This document shows positions 16,222 through 24,376 of a stretch of 26,456 nt of DNA, one piece after another. The notes beneath the pieces were generated by a model. That model saw only the letters and a program-made list of their open reading frames with translations, was not told the origin of the DNA and did not search any database. The stretch lies in contig DKDC01000019.1 of NCBI GenBank assembly GCA_002451695.1, forward strand, positions 19,900-46,355, given 5' to 3'. How positions within the stretch are numbered: the first letter of the stretch is position 1; the number at the start of each line of letters is the position of its first letter. The stretch is from Prevotellaceae bacterium UBA6858 (GTDB lineage: Bacteria > Bacteroidota > Bacteroidia > Bacteroidales > Bacteroidaceae). The translations under genes and the position numbers were made by a program.

Positions 16222-16445
16222 CACCCGGACACGCATCGGCAGTCCCGAATACCGCCCAATACGGCGCGGATTTTGGGAAACGCTGGTTTTCAACGGATTG
16301 CGCCATTTTGGGCGATTTTCATAAGTTACTGTTATTCATAGGCTTGCAACGGCGGAAATTATGTCTGATGTAGTTTGGATTATGTCTGATATAATTTTCC
16401 CTACGTCCCATGTAGTTTTTCTTATGTCCGATGTAGTTTTCCGCC
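16214..16445 (+). repeat. Composite intergenic repeat, copy D (type-2 5' module)
   Basis: It opens with the same CATTTTGACACCCGGACACG module as copy C and keeps close similarity through GGGAAACGCTGG. The core then has TTGCAA, ATGTCTGATGTAG, ATGTCTGATATAA, TACGTCCCATGTAG and ATGTCCGATGTAG with T-rich spacers. It begins inside the last codons of the methyltransferase gene. Past 16445 similarity to copy C fades; 16446-16544 shows nothing further. Confidence 0.85.
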
Positions 16446-16544
16446 GGCTCATGTTGTTTTCCGCCGTGCTGCGAATTGCGGATGCCGTTTTGGGGAGGAA
16501 AAGCGTTTTTTCGCCGCCGGCAACGCTGTTTTTCTTGCAAAAAG

Positions 16545-16575
16545 TTTGGCGGCAAGCACAAAATGCGTACATTTG
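16545..16575 (+). promoter_or_regulatory. Promoter of the trp operon
   Basis: TTTG (16545-16548), exactly 19 bases, then TACATTTG (16568-16575) is a full match to the Bacteroidetes housekeeping promoter TTTG-N19-TAnnTTTG. Transcription would start near 16582, about 20 bases before the leader-peptide ATG. Confidence 0.8.
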
Positions 16576-16601
16576 CCATTGCATAGGGCAAATCAAAAGA
16601 C

Positions 16602-16670
16602 ATGACACAATTCTGTATGGTCAACAATTTTTGGTGGTGGCGCTTGAGGATGACAAATTCGCAAGTGTAG
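16602..16670 (+). CDS. trpL: trp operon leader peptide
   Basis: A 22-codon ORF just after the promoter contains three consecutive Trp codons (TGG x3 at 16632-16640) in the context N-N-F-W-W-W-R. A run of a rare amino acid in a short ORF before its own biosynthetic operon is the hallmark of attenuation by ribosome stalling. The start could be the ATG at 16602 or the in-frame ATG at 16617. Neither has a strong Shine-Dalgarno sequence. It ends with TAG at 16668, 114 bases before trpB. It is too short for ordinary gene callers. Confidence 0.85.
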   Translation: MTQFCMVNNFWWWRLRMTNSQV

Positions 16671-16742
16671 AAGCTCATATGTAACAAACAGGACATAAAC
16701 AACACGGATATAATGAGGCTCGTTGCACTTGCAGCGGGCCTC
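16641..16742 (+). promoter_or_regulatory. trp attenuator with alternative hairpins
   Basis: Segment 1 CGCTTG (16641-16646), directly after the Trp codons, can pair with segment 2 CAAGTG (16662-16667). Segment 2, as GCAAGTG (16661-16667), can instead pair perfectly with CACTTGC (16726-16732) in the loop region of a strong 12-bp hairpin (16715-16726 with 16731-16742, loop ACTT). A ribosome stalled on the Trp codons would cover segment 1 and favour the 2:3 pairing. Odd point: the last hairpin is followed by AAACCG, not a U tract, so termination may need a factor or control may act otherwise. An in-frame ATG for trpB (16713) lies at the base of the hairpin. Confidence 0.65.
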
Positions 16743-16784
16743 AAACCGTATAAGGGAAATAACAATACAATAAACAATAAAGAC

Positions 16785-17969
16785 ATGGGAAAATTTTCAG
16801 TGGACGAACGAGGCTACTACGGCATATACGGCGGGGCGTATGTTCCGGAGATACTTCACGGATGCGTTGAGGAGCTGCGCCGCAACTACCTCGGCATCAT
16901 CGAAAGCGAGGACTTTCAGAAAGAGTACATGAACCTGCTGCGCGACTACGCCGGCCGCCCCTCGCCGCTCTATTTCGCAAAACGCCTGAGCGACAAGTAT
17001 GGGTGCACAATCTACCTGAAGCGCGAGGACCTCAACCACACAGGGGCGCACAAAATAAACAACGCCCTCGGCCAGGTGCTGCTCGCCGAAAGAATGGGCA
17101 AGACGCGCATTGTGGCGGAGACAGGGGCGGGACAGCACGGCGTGGCCACGGCGACGGTGTGCGCCCTGCGCAACCTTCCGTGCATTGTATATATGGGCGA
17201 GACCGACGTGAAGCGGCAGCACCTCAACGTGGAGAAGATGAAAATGCTCGGCGCGACGGTGGTGCCCGTTACGAGCGGCAACAAAACGCTCAAGGACGCC
17301 ACGAACGAGGCCATACGCGACTGGTGCTGCCACCCCGAGGACACGCACTATGTGATAGGCTCAACTGTCGGCCCGCACCCCTACCCCGACATGGTTGCGA
17401 GACTGCAGTCGGTTATCAGCGCGGAGATAAAATACCAATTGGCGCAACACACCGGCAAGAGCAACCCCGACTACCTGATAGCCTGTGTGGGCGGCGGCAG
17501 CAACGCGGCGGGGACAATCTACAACTACCTTGACGATGAGGACGTGAAGATAATCCTCGCCGAAGCCGGGGGCAAGGGCGTCGACACCCACTACTCGGCG
17601 GCGACAATAGCGCTCGGCCGCCCCGGAGTGCTGCACGGCTCATACTCGCTCGTAATCCAGGACGAGGACGGGCAGGTTACAGAACCCTACAGCGTATCCG
17701 CCGGGCTTGACTACCCCGGCGTTGGCCCCATGCACGCAAACCTGGCAAGGGTGCGCAGGGCAAGGGTGATTGCCATCAACGACGACGAGGCGTTGAAGGC
17801 GGCACAGCTGCTCACACGCATAGAAGGCATAATCCCCGCCCTCGAATCGTCGCACGCGCTTGCCACACTCGAGAAAATCGACTTCAAGAAAGACGACCTC
17901 GTTGTGGTAACGGTTTCGGGGCGCGGCGACAAGGACATGGACACATACATGAAATATTTCAAGTATTAA
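16785..17969 (+). CDS. trpB: Tryptophan synthase beta subunit
   Basis: TrpB condenses indole with serine to tryptophan using pyridoxal phosphate, in an alpha2-beta2 complex with TrpA. The 394-residue protein shows H-T-G-A-H-K-I-N-N with the cofactor lysine Lys90 and the phosphate-binding G-G-G-S-N-A-A-G. The start at 16785 (M-G-K-F-S-V-D-E-R-G-Y-Y-G) matches the family. An in-frame ATG 24 codons earlier would translate the attenuator hairpin and is unlikely. It is the first gene of the trp operon, while trpA is last, the usual Bacteroidetes order. It is followed after 5 bases by trpE. Confidence 0.97.
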   Translation: MGKFSVDERGYYGIYGGAYVPEILHGCVEELRRNYLGIIESEDFQKEYMNLLRDYAGRPSPLYFAKRLSDKYGCTIYLKREDLNHTGAHKINNALGQVLLAERMGKTRIVAETGAGQHGVATATVCALRNLPCIVYMGETDVKRQHLNVEKMKMLGATVVPVTSGNKTLKDATNEAIRDWCCHPEDTHYVIGSTVGPHPYPDMVARLQSVISAEIKYQLAQHTGKSNPDYLIACVGGGSNAAGTIYNYLDDEDVKIILAEAGGKGVDTHYSAATIALGRPGVLHGSYSLVIQDEDGQVTEPYSVSAGLDYPGVGPMHANLARVRRARVIAINDDEALKAAQLLTRIEGIIPALESSHALATLEKIDFKKDDLVVVTVSGRGDKDMDTYMKYFKY

Positions 17970-17974
17970 GACCT

Positions 17975-19387
17975 ATGAAGAATTTCAGCTACACAACATC
18001 AGTCAAGGTGCTGCCCGGGGACATCCACACGCCGGTAACGACATATTTGAAAGTGCGCGACATCTTCCCGCAAAGCGCACTTATGGAAAGTTCCGACTAT
18101 CACGGCGGCGAAAACGGACGTTCGTTCATCGGGCTCGAGCCAATCGCGAAAATCTCGGCAAGCCACGGATACGCCACCGCCACCTACCCCGACGGCACTG
18201 AGGAGACGACAAAACTCAACGAGACCGGCAATCGCCTGGAAAACGCCATTTCCAACTTCATGGCGCACTTCAGCATAAGCGGCGAGGACTCCAACTATTG
18301 CGGACTGTACGGCTTCACATCGTTCAACGTTGTGAGATACACCGAGAACATAAAGGTGAAAGACAGCACGGCTTCCATGAACGACGCGCCCGACTTGCTT
18401 TATATATTATATAGGTACATAATCGTGTTCAAAGGCTTCCGCCACGAAATGGAAATAGTAACCCTGAAAGGCGATGGCAAGGACGAAACCGAAAAGATAG
18501 CCGGCGCGATAAACAGCAGCAAGATGCGCATTTATCCCTTCCGCTCCGTTGGCACGACAACAAGTCCGCTAACCGACGACGAACACCGCGAGAACATACG
18601 CAAAGGGATAAGGCACTGCCTGCGCGGGGACGTTTTCCAAGTTGTTATATCCCGCCGCTTCGAGCAGCGTTACGAGGGCGACGACTTCAACCTCTATCGT
18701 GCACTGAGGCGCATAAACCCGTCGCCATACCTTTTCTATTTCGACTTCGGGGCGTTCAGGATTTTCGGTTCCTCACCCGAGACCCACTACCGCGTGGAGG
18801 GGAAAACAGCATACATAGACCCCATTGCCGGGACTACGCGCAGAAGCGGAGACAAAGCCGCCGACGACACTCTCACAAAGGCCCTGCTCGGAAACCCGAA
18901 AGAAAACGCCGAACACGTGATGCTCGTGGATTTGGCTCGGAACGACCTGAGCCGTAACTGCCACGACGTAAGCGTGGACTTCTTTCGCGAACCGCAATAC
19001 TACAGCCATGTAATCCATCTAGTGAGCCGCGTGTCGGGAACGCTGAACGACAACGCCAGCACCATAAAGGCTTTCATGGACACATTTCCCGCCGGAACGC
19101 TGAGCGGTGCGCCGAAAGTCCGCGCCATGCAGATTATAAGCGAATGCGAACCCCACAACCGTGGCGCATATGGCGGATGCATAGGTTTCATAGGCTTCAA
19201 CGGAAACATGAACCAGGCAATAACCATACGCACGTTCGTAAGCCGCAACAACATCCTTTGGTTCCAGGCCGGCGGGGGCATAGTCGCGAAGAGCGACGTG
19301 GAGCAGGAGCTGCAGGAAGTGAACAACAAGCTCGGCGCACTCAAAGCGGCAATCACCGCCGCCACGGAACAAAGCGACAATTTCTAA
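17975..19387 (+). CDS. trpE: Anthranilate synthase component I
   Basis: TrpE makes anthranilate from chorismate with ammonia supplied by TrpG, the committed step of tryptophan synthesis. The 470-residue chain has an N-terminal feedback region with L-M-E-S-S-D-Y (about residue 36; the family form is L-L-E-S) and the chorismate-binding domain with F-G-S-S-P-E-T-H, I-D-P-I-A-G-T-T-R-R, L-V-D-L-A-R-N-D-L and P-A-G-T-L-S-G-A-P-K-V-R-A-M. A-G-T-x-R with P-E-T and the genomic place favour TrpE over PabB. It lies 5 bases after trpB and 12 bases before trpG, so all are cotranscribed. Confidence 0.96.
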   Translation: MKNFSYTTSVKVLPGDIHTPVTTYLKVRDIFPQSALMESSDYHGGENGRSFIGLEPIAKISASHGYATATYPDGTEETTKLNETGNRLENAISNFMAHFSISGEDSNYCGLYGFTSFNVVRYTENIKVKDSTASMNDAPDLLYILYRYIIVFKGFRHEMEIVTLKGDGKDETEKIAGAINSSKMRIYPFRSVGTTTSPLTDDEHRENIRKGIRHCLRGDVFQVVISRRFEQRYEGDDFNLYRALRRINPSPYLFYFDFGAFRIFGSSPETHYRVEGKTAYIDPIAGTTRRSGDKAADDTLTKALLGNPKENAEHVMLVDLARNDLSRNCHDVSVDFFREPQYYSHVIHLVSRVSGTLNDNASTIKAFMDTFPAGTLSGAPKVRAMQIISECEPHNRGAYGGCIGFIGFNGNMNQAITIRTFVSRNNILWFQAGGGIVAKSDVEQELQEVNNKLGALKAAITAATEQSDNF

Positions 19388-19399
19388 AGGCATACAATC

Positions 19400-19963
19400 A
19401 TGAACATTTGCATTATAGACAACTACGACTCGTTTACATACAACTTAAGTCATGCGATAAAATCGCTGGGGGCTGAAACAACCGTTTTGAGGAACGACAA
19501 ATTCAACATCGCAGACCTTGCGAAATACGACAAGCTCGTACTCTCCCCCGGCCCGGGTATTCCGTCCGAGGCGGGACTCCTCACCGAGGTCGTGAGACAC
19601 TATGCCGGCAAAAAGCCTATGCTAGGCGTTTGTTTGGGAGAGCAGGCCATCGGCGAGGTGTTTGGCGCAAAGCTCGTCAACCTTCCGGAAGTCTATCACG
19701 GAGTTCAGACACCCGTTGGGATAATTGCCGACGACTACATATTCGCAAACCTCCCCAACGAGATAAAGGCGGGGCGGTACCATTCGTGGGCGGTGAGCGA
19801 TGACGGCTTTCCCTCCGAACTCGAAGTAACGGCACGCAGCAAGGACGGCTGCATAATGGCCCTGCGCCACAAGTCGCTCGACGTACACGGCATACAGTTC
19901 CACCCGGAATCGGTGCTGACACCCGACGGGCTTGAAATAATCGGAAACTTCATAAACCATTAA
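19400..19963 (+). CDS. trpG: Anthranilate synthase component II, glutamine amidotransferase
   Basis: TrpG releases ammonia from glutamine and channels it to TrpE. The 187-residue protein is a lone class I amidotransferase, not fused to TrpD. D-N-Y-D-S-F-T-Y-N opens the protein, S-P-G-P-G forms the oxyanion region, nucleophile Cys78 sits in G-V-C-L-G-E-Q, and the His/Glu pair lies in Q-F-H-P-E-S. In many Bacteroidetes the same protein also serves PabB; no pab gene is visible here to decide that. It precedes trpD by 23 bases. Confidence 0.96.
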   Translation: MNICIIDNYDSFTYNLSHAIKSLGAETTVLRNDKFNIADLAKYDKLVLSPGPGIPSEAGLLTEVVRHYAGKKPMLGVCLGEQAIGEVFGAKLVNLPEVYHGVQTPVGIIADDYIFANLPNEIKAGRYHSWAVSDDGFPSELEVTARSKDGCIMALRHKSLDVHGIQFHPESVLTPDGLEIIGNFINH

Positions 19964-19986
19964 GAAACACTCCAAACTTCAAGGCG

Positions 19987-20979
19987 ATGAAAGACATATT
20001 GCTGAAAATACAAAACGGCGGCACTTTGTCGCAAAGCGAAGCCTGCCGCATTCTTCTCGAAATAAACGGCGGCAACGTCGGACAAATACAGCTCGGTGCG
20101 CTTCTGGCGATGATCAGCCAAAGGGGTGTTACGGTTGACGAGCTGCTCGGCTTCCGCGAGGGGCTTTTGCAAACCTGCGTGGCCGTTGACCTTTCTGCCT
20201 ACGACCCAATCGACATCGTTGGCACAGGAGGCGACGGCAAAAACACCTTCAACATTTCCACCTGCTCCTGTTTTGTGATTGCCGGCGCGGGCTATCACGT
20301 GGCAAAGCACGGCAACTTCGGCGCGACATCGGTAAGCGGCGCGAGCAATGTCATAAAAGAGCACGGCGTAAAGTTCTCGTCCGATCAGGCGCAACTCACG
20401 AAATCCATCGAGAAGTCGGGAGTGGCATACCTCCATGCGCAACTGTTCCACCCGGCAATGAAAAACGTCGCCCCGGTAAGGAAAGCCCTGCAAATACCAA
20501 CTGTGTTCAACCTGCTCGGCCCGCTAATCAACCCTGCGAGACCAAAGCACCAATTATTAGGCGTTGCAAACCTTTCGCAGATGCGCCTTTACTACAACAC
20601 GCTTACCCGCATAGGCACGAGCTTCGCCATTGTTACGAGCATGGACGGCTATGACGAAATTTCGCTAACCTCCGATTTCAAGGTGATGACAAACAGCTAC
20701 GAGACGATATACAAGGCCGGCGACCTCGGATTTGAGAAATCGCCCGAAGGAAGCCTTTCGGGGGGAAGCAGCGTGGACGAGGCGAAAGACATATTCGACT
20801 CCGTGCTCGAAAACCGCGCCACAGAGTTTCAGGAAAAGGCTGTAATCGCAAATTCCGCCTTTGCCATGCAGACCATAAACGGCAAATGCATCGGGGAATG
20901 CCTCGACATGGCAAAGGAGTCGCTCGAAAGCGGCAAGGCTCTCGACGCCTTCAAAAAGTTTGTTGAAGCAAACAGTTGA
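19987..20979 (+). CDS. trpD: Anthranilate phosphoribosyltransferase
   Basis: TrpD joins anthranilate to phosphoribosyl pyrophosphate. The 330-residue length is typical of the unfused enzyme. G-T-G-G-D-G-K-N-T-F-N-I-S-T at 79-92 is the PRPP-binding loop, K-H-G-N at 107-110 and H-P-A-M-K-N-V-A-P-V-R line the active site, and N-L-L-G-P-L-I-N-P is the family signature. It lies 23 bases after trpG and 6 bases before trpC, within the operon. No defect was seen. Confidence 0.97.
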   Translation: MKDILLKIQNGGTLSQSEACRILLEINGGNVGQIQLGALLAMISQRGVTVDELLGFREGLLQTCVAVDLSAYDPIDIVGTGGDGKNTFNISTCSCFVIAGAGYHVAKHGNFGATSVSGASNVIKEHGVKFSSDQAQLTKSIEKSGVAYLHAQLFHPAMKNVAPVRKALQIPTVFNLLGPLINPARPKHQLLGVANLSQMRLYYNTLTRIGTSFAIVTSMDGYDEISLTSDFKVMTNSYETIYKAGDLGFEKSPEGSLSGGSSVDEAKDIFDSVLENRATEFQEKAVIANSAFAMQTINGKCIGECLDMAKESLESGKALDAFKKFVEANS

Positions 20980-20985
20980 CAAGCC

Positions 20986-21786
20986 ATGAAAGACATTCTC
21001 AGGGACATCATCGCCGACAAGCGCATCGAGGTAGAAGGGCTGAAGCAAAGCACAAGCATCGACAGTCTGTATGAAAACGCCGCCGGACACGCCCATGCGG
21101 GTTTCCGTCTCGCGATAGAAAACACGCCAAACGGCATTATAGCGGAGTTCAAGCGAAAGTCGCCGTCGAAAGGCTGGATACACAAGGACGCAAAATCCGA
21201 AGACATAGCCCCGGGTTACGAAAAAAACGGCGCGGCGGCAATGTCGGTGCTCACTGACGGGAAGTATTTCGGCGGCACTCTCGATGACGTGGCCAGCGTG
21301 CGCCGCCTCGTTAAGATGCCGATACTGCGCAAGGATTTCACAATAGACGAATACCAGCTGCATCAGGCAAAAGCCTTCGGGGCTGACGCAGTGCTTCTGA
21401 TTGCGGCTGCCATAAGCGAAAAGGAGTGCCGCCGTCTGGCACGCATGGCTCACGAACTTGGGCTTGAGACGCTGCTCGAAATTCACAACGAGGACGAGAT
21501 TTCATACCTGTGCGACGACATCGACGTTGTTGGCGTGAACAACCGCCACCTCGGCACATTCCGCACCGATCTGGAGGCTTCGGAATTTCTCGCCCGCAAA
21601 CTCCCGCAAAGCATCACGCGCATTTCCGAGAGCGGCATCAAGTCGGCCGCCGACATAGTGCGGCTGCAAATGCTCGGATACCGTGGATTTCTTATCGGAG
21701 AACTGTTCATGAGCGGCGAAAATCCCGCTGAAAACCTCCGCAGGCTGAACGCCGAAATTGACAAACTTATTACTACAGGAATATGA
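20986..21786 (+). CDS. trpC: Indole-3-glycerol phosphate synthase
   Basis: TrpC closes the indole ring, converting carboxyphenylamino-deoxyribulose phosphate to indole-glycerol phosphate. It is a 266-residue TIM barrel. A-E-F-K-R-K-S-P-S (53-61) carries a catalytic lysine, L-R-K-D-F (114-118) another, E165 follows in L-L-E-I-H-N, then V-N-N-R (about 184-187) and S-E-S-G (214-217), which holds phosphate. It is separate from TrpF, unlike the fused enterobacterial form. Its TGA overlaps the trpF ATG by 4 bases, so the two are translationally coupled. Confidence 0.97.
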   Translation: MKDILRDIIADKRIEVEGLKQSTSIDSLYENAAGHAHAGFRLAIENTPNGIIAEFKRKSPSKGWIHKDAKSEDIAPGYEKNGAAAMSVLTDGKYFGGTLDDVASVRRLVKMPILRKDFTIDEYQLHQAKAFGADAVLLIAAAISEKECRRLARMAHELGLETLLEIHNEDEISYLCDDIDVVGVNNRHLGTFRTDLEASEFLARKLPQSITRISESGIKSAADIVRLQMLGYRGFLIGELFMSGENPAENLRRLNAEIDKLITTGI

Positions 21787-22397
21787 TCGTAAAGGTTTGC
21801 GGAATGCGCGACCCCGAAAACATCCGCACCGTGGAACAGACAGGGGCTGACCTCATGGGGTTCATTTTCCACCCCAAGTCGCCGCGCTTCGTTGCCGCGC
21901 CGCCCGCATACATGCCCAAGAGGCAGAAGCGCGTGGGCGTGTTCGTAAATTCCTCACAGGAGGAAATCGTCAGGAAAGCCCGCGAGTTCTCGCTCGACTA
22001 CATACAGCTCCACGGCAACGAGACACCAAAGTTCTGCAATGCGCTCAAAGATTGCGGACTTAGGACTATCCGCGCCCAGAGAGTGGCAAACGCCGAAGAC
22101 ATCACCAGAGCCGAAGCCTACGATATGGCAGACTTCATGGTCTTCGACACAAAGACAGAACTGTATGGCGGCTCGGGCAAGAAATTCAACTGGCAACTGC
22201 TCGAAAACTACAAGGGGCGCGTGCCCTTCCTGCTGAGCGGCGGCATCACCCCCGGCTCGCTCACCGAAATACAACAGTTCTCCCACCCGATGTTCGCAGG
22301 AGTTGACCTCAACAGCGGCTTCGAGACATCGCCCGCGCTGAAAGACGCGGAAAAACTAAAAAACTTCATTGAAAAAATCAAGGGCCTGCGCCCGTAA
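21783..22397 (+). CDS. trpF: Phosphoribosylanthranilate isomerase
   Basis: TrpF performs the Amadori rearrangement of phosphoribosylanthranilate to the substrate of TrpC. The 204-residue barrel has the catalytic Cys6 in K-V-C-G-M and general-base Asp122 in V-F-D-T-K. I-Q-L-H-G-N-E lies in the middle and L-S-G-G-I-T-P near the end binds phosphate. It starts inside the trpC stop (4-base overlap) and is followed after 11 bases by trpA. Confidence 0.96.
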   Translation: MIVKVCGMRDPENIRTVEQTGADLMGFIFHPKSPRFVAAPPAYMPKRQKRVGVFVNSSQEEIVRKAREFSLDYIQLHGNETPKFCNALKDCGLRTIRAQRVANAEDITRAEAYDMADFMVFDTKTELYGGSGKKFNWQLLENYKGRVPFLLSGGITPGSLTEIQQFSHPMFAGVDLNSGFETSPALKDAEKLKNFIEKIKGLRP

Positions 22398-22408
22398 AAA
22401 CAAAAATC

Positions 22409-23212
22409 ATGAACCGAATAGACAACTTGTTCAAGACAAAAAGCAAAGACATCCTTTCAATATACTTCTGCGCCGGCGACCCCACGCCGTCAAGCACCGC
22501 CGACGTTATACGCTCGCTCGAGCGCAACGGCGTTGACCTTGTGGAAATAGGAATGCCGTTCAGCGACCCCCTTGCCGACGGCCCCGTGATACAGGCAGCG
22601 TCAACACGCTCACTGAAAGGCGGCATGAGCGTAAGGAAACTCTTCGGGCAGCTTGAGGGAATACGCAAGGACGTGAGCATCCCCCTGATCATCATGGGCT
22701 ACCTCAACCCCATAATGCAGTACGGCTTCGAGGCATTCTGCAAAAAGTGCAACGAGGTGGGCGTTGACGGCCTGATAATCCCCGACCTGCCGTTCCGCGA
22801 ATACGAGGAGCACTACCGCGAAACGGCGAAAGCCCACAACATCGACATGATAATGCTAATCACCCCCGAAACCGAGGAGGAGCGCATACGCAAAATCGAC
22901 AACGACAGCGAAAACGGCTTCATCTATATGGTGTCGTCCGCCTCGACAACCGGCGCACAAAAGGAGTTTGACGCCAAGAAGCAGGAATACTTCGCACGCA
23001 TTGACGGCATGAACCTGCGCCGCCCCAGGATGATAGGCTTCGGAATTTCAAACGAAGCCACCTACAAGGCGGCGGCAGCCCACGCCGCAGGGGTCATAAT
23101 AGGCAGCAGGTTCGTTACGCTGCTCAACGGCACAAAAGACCCCGACAAGGCAATCGGCCAACTGCTGGAAGACATAGGGCGGAAAGGCGGTTTGCACACC
23201 TCAAAACACTGA
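22409..23212 (+). CDS. trpA: Tryptophan synthase alpha subunit
   Basis: TrpA splits indole-glycerol phosphate to indole, which passes through a tunnel to TrpB. The 267-residue barrel shows catalytic Glu46 in V-E-I-G-M-P-F-S-D-P and Asp57 in L-A-D-G-P, the same 11-residue spacing as in E. coli. M-G-Y-L-N-P-I-M-Q-Y-G, I-I-P-D-L-P and the phosphate-binding G-F-G-I-S follow. It is the last gene of the operon. The final codons (L-H-T-S-K-H-stop) lie within repeat copy E, whose relative at 26351 is non-coding, so the natural C-terminus may have been altered by the repeat. Confidence 0.97.
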   Translation: MNRIDNLFKTKSKDILSIYFCAGDPTPSSTADVIRSLERNGVDLVEIGMPFSDPLADGPVIQAASTRSLKGGMSVRKLFGQLEGIRKDVSIPLIIMGYLNPIMQYGFEAFCKKCNEVGVDGLIIPDLPFREYEEHYRETAKAHNIDMIMLITPETEEERIRKIDNDSENGFIYMVSSASTTGAQKEFDAKKQEYFARIDGMNLRRPRMIGFGISNEATYKAAAAHAAGVIIGSRFVTLLNGTKDPDKAIGQLLEDIGRKGGLHTSKH

Positions 23213-23440
23213 TTTGCAAAGGATTAAGCGCAATCTGAAATTTCTTTGCAAATTATTGTTTGTCAAGCGTTTGCAAAGGGCGGAAAAAGGTCTGATGCAG
23301 TCCGGATTATGTCTGATGTAATTTTTCCTACATCAGACATAGTTTTTCTTATGTCCGATATGTTTTTTCGGGTGTTGGGAAAAATCCTTACGATTTTGGT
23401 TTTGCGGAAATTGTAGGGGCGTATTGCATACGCCCTGTAC
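23191..23440 (+). repeat. Composite intergenic repeat, copy E (type-1 5' module plus palindrome)
   Basis: It opens with TTTGCACACCTCAAAACACT, nearly the same as copy F over about 105 bp, and includes TTTGCAAAG, ATTAAGCGCAATC and GGTCTGATG. The units ATGTCTGATGTAA, TACATCAGACATAG and ATGTCCGATATG follow, then the 28-bp palindrome. It lies between two convergent operons (trp and the sigma-factor operon), where its hairpins with T-rich spacers may serve as terminators. No other gene is seen in 23213-23488. Confidence 0.85.
23413..23440. repeat. 28-bp palindromic module, second copy
   Basis: GGGCGTAT, loop TGC and ATACGCCC are framed by GTA and TAC, one base different from 13114-13141. It is the last hairpin before the end of the esterase gene and could end that transcript from the minus strand, although no U tract follows. 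Confidence 0.7.
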
Positions 23441-23488
23441 ACTACCGCCCAAACCACATCGCAAACCATCGCTACAAACTGCCCCTGT

Positions 23489-24376
23489 TTAATTCACGCG
23501 GCATTTTCGGGATGAAACATTTCCGTTGCCATAAACGGAGAGCTTGATGTAAATGCCTTTTTGCTTGGGTTCGGATGCCAGTTTTTGCCCGTCAACTGAG
23601 TACCAAAAAGTATTAACGGCAATGGCATCGTTTACTGTTGAAGTTATTCCGGCAGCCTGTCCCTTGGTATGCTTGAACAGCCAGCCAAGACGCTCGTCGG
23701 TATAGCTGTTCTTGCACACATCCTCGTGAGTCCAGCCGTCTTCAATGTTGAGTTTGTACTCTGCGTTGTAATTGTCCGCCTCAGCCAAAAAGGCTTCCAC
23801 ATTGGATATTTTCATTATGTTGTCCGCCGTTCCCATTACGGTGATAAGTGGTGTCTTTGATACGGCTTCGGCATCCAATCCTGTCGGGTTTCCCGCAACG
23901 GGCATCGCCGCCGCAAATAGGTCGGGATGGTTGGAAATCATGTTCCAAGTGCCAGTTCCGCCCATTGAACCGCCCAAAATATAAACCTTGCCAGCATCCG
24001 CCACGCCACGGTCTATGTAGGTCTGCAACAGACGTACAAGGGCGTCTTGCGTAGTTCCAAGCCAAGACTTGTCTTTCGGGCATTGCGGTACGAGCATTAC
24101 GGCCTTGCGGTTGTTGTCGTGCAACCATGTGCTTATGGCGTTGATGCCCGGTTCCTGCATCTGCGTCTCGTTGTCATCGCCTTTGCTTGAACCTCCGTGC
24201 AGGTATATCACGAGCGAAGCCTTGTCGCCACCACCCGGAATGGTCGCCTTGCGGTATGGCAGGGTTGTGTTTCCCGCAGAGAATGTTTCCTTGGAAAATG
24301 TTATTTCTTGTGCGGAAACCTCGCTCAGACTGAGAAAACCCAGCAAGGCGGAAAGTATGAATATTCTGCTTTTCAT
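23489..24376 (-). CDS. Secreted alpha/beta-hydrolase esterase
   Basis: This is a predicted carboxylic-ester hydrolase exported from the cytoplasm. Residues 1-22 form a signal peptide ending S-V-S-A|Q-E style. H-G-G (60-62) is the oxyanion hole, nucleophile Ser137 lies in G-G-S-M-G-G, Asp184 in G-T-A-D and His217 in W-T-H-E-D complete the triad. The layout resembles phospholipase/carboxylesterase and feruloyl-esterase-like enzymes of the LpqC/PHB-depolymerase type. Residues 250-295 form an added C-terminal segment with F-W-Y-S-V-D-G-Q-K-L and K-G-I-Y-I, a form seen at the ends of many secreted Bacteroidetes proteins. The substrate is unknown. It is the last gene of a sigma-factor operon and overlaps the preceding gene by 4 bases. 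Confidence 0.85.
   Translation of the reverse strand: MKSRIFILSALLGFLSLSEVSAQEITFSKETFSAGNTTLPYRKATIPGGGDKASLVIYLHGGSSKGDDNETQMQEPGINAISTWLHDNNRKAVMLVPQCPKDKSWLGTTQDALVRLLQTYIDRGVADAGKVYILGGSMGGTGTWNMISNHPDLFAAAMPVAGNPTGLDAEAVSKTPLITVMGTADNIMKISNVEAFLAEADNYNAEYKLNIEDGWTHEDVCKNSYTDERLGWLFKHTKGQAAGITSTVNDAIAVNTFWYSVDGQKLASEPKQKGIYIKLSVYGNGNVSSRKCRVN

Noticed and set aside
16319..16786. 155-residue minus-strand ORF across repeat D and the trp leader
   Set aside because: It runs through the inverted repeats and opposite the promoter and leader; its sequence is repeat-derived and low in protein-like features.
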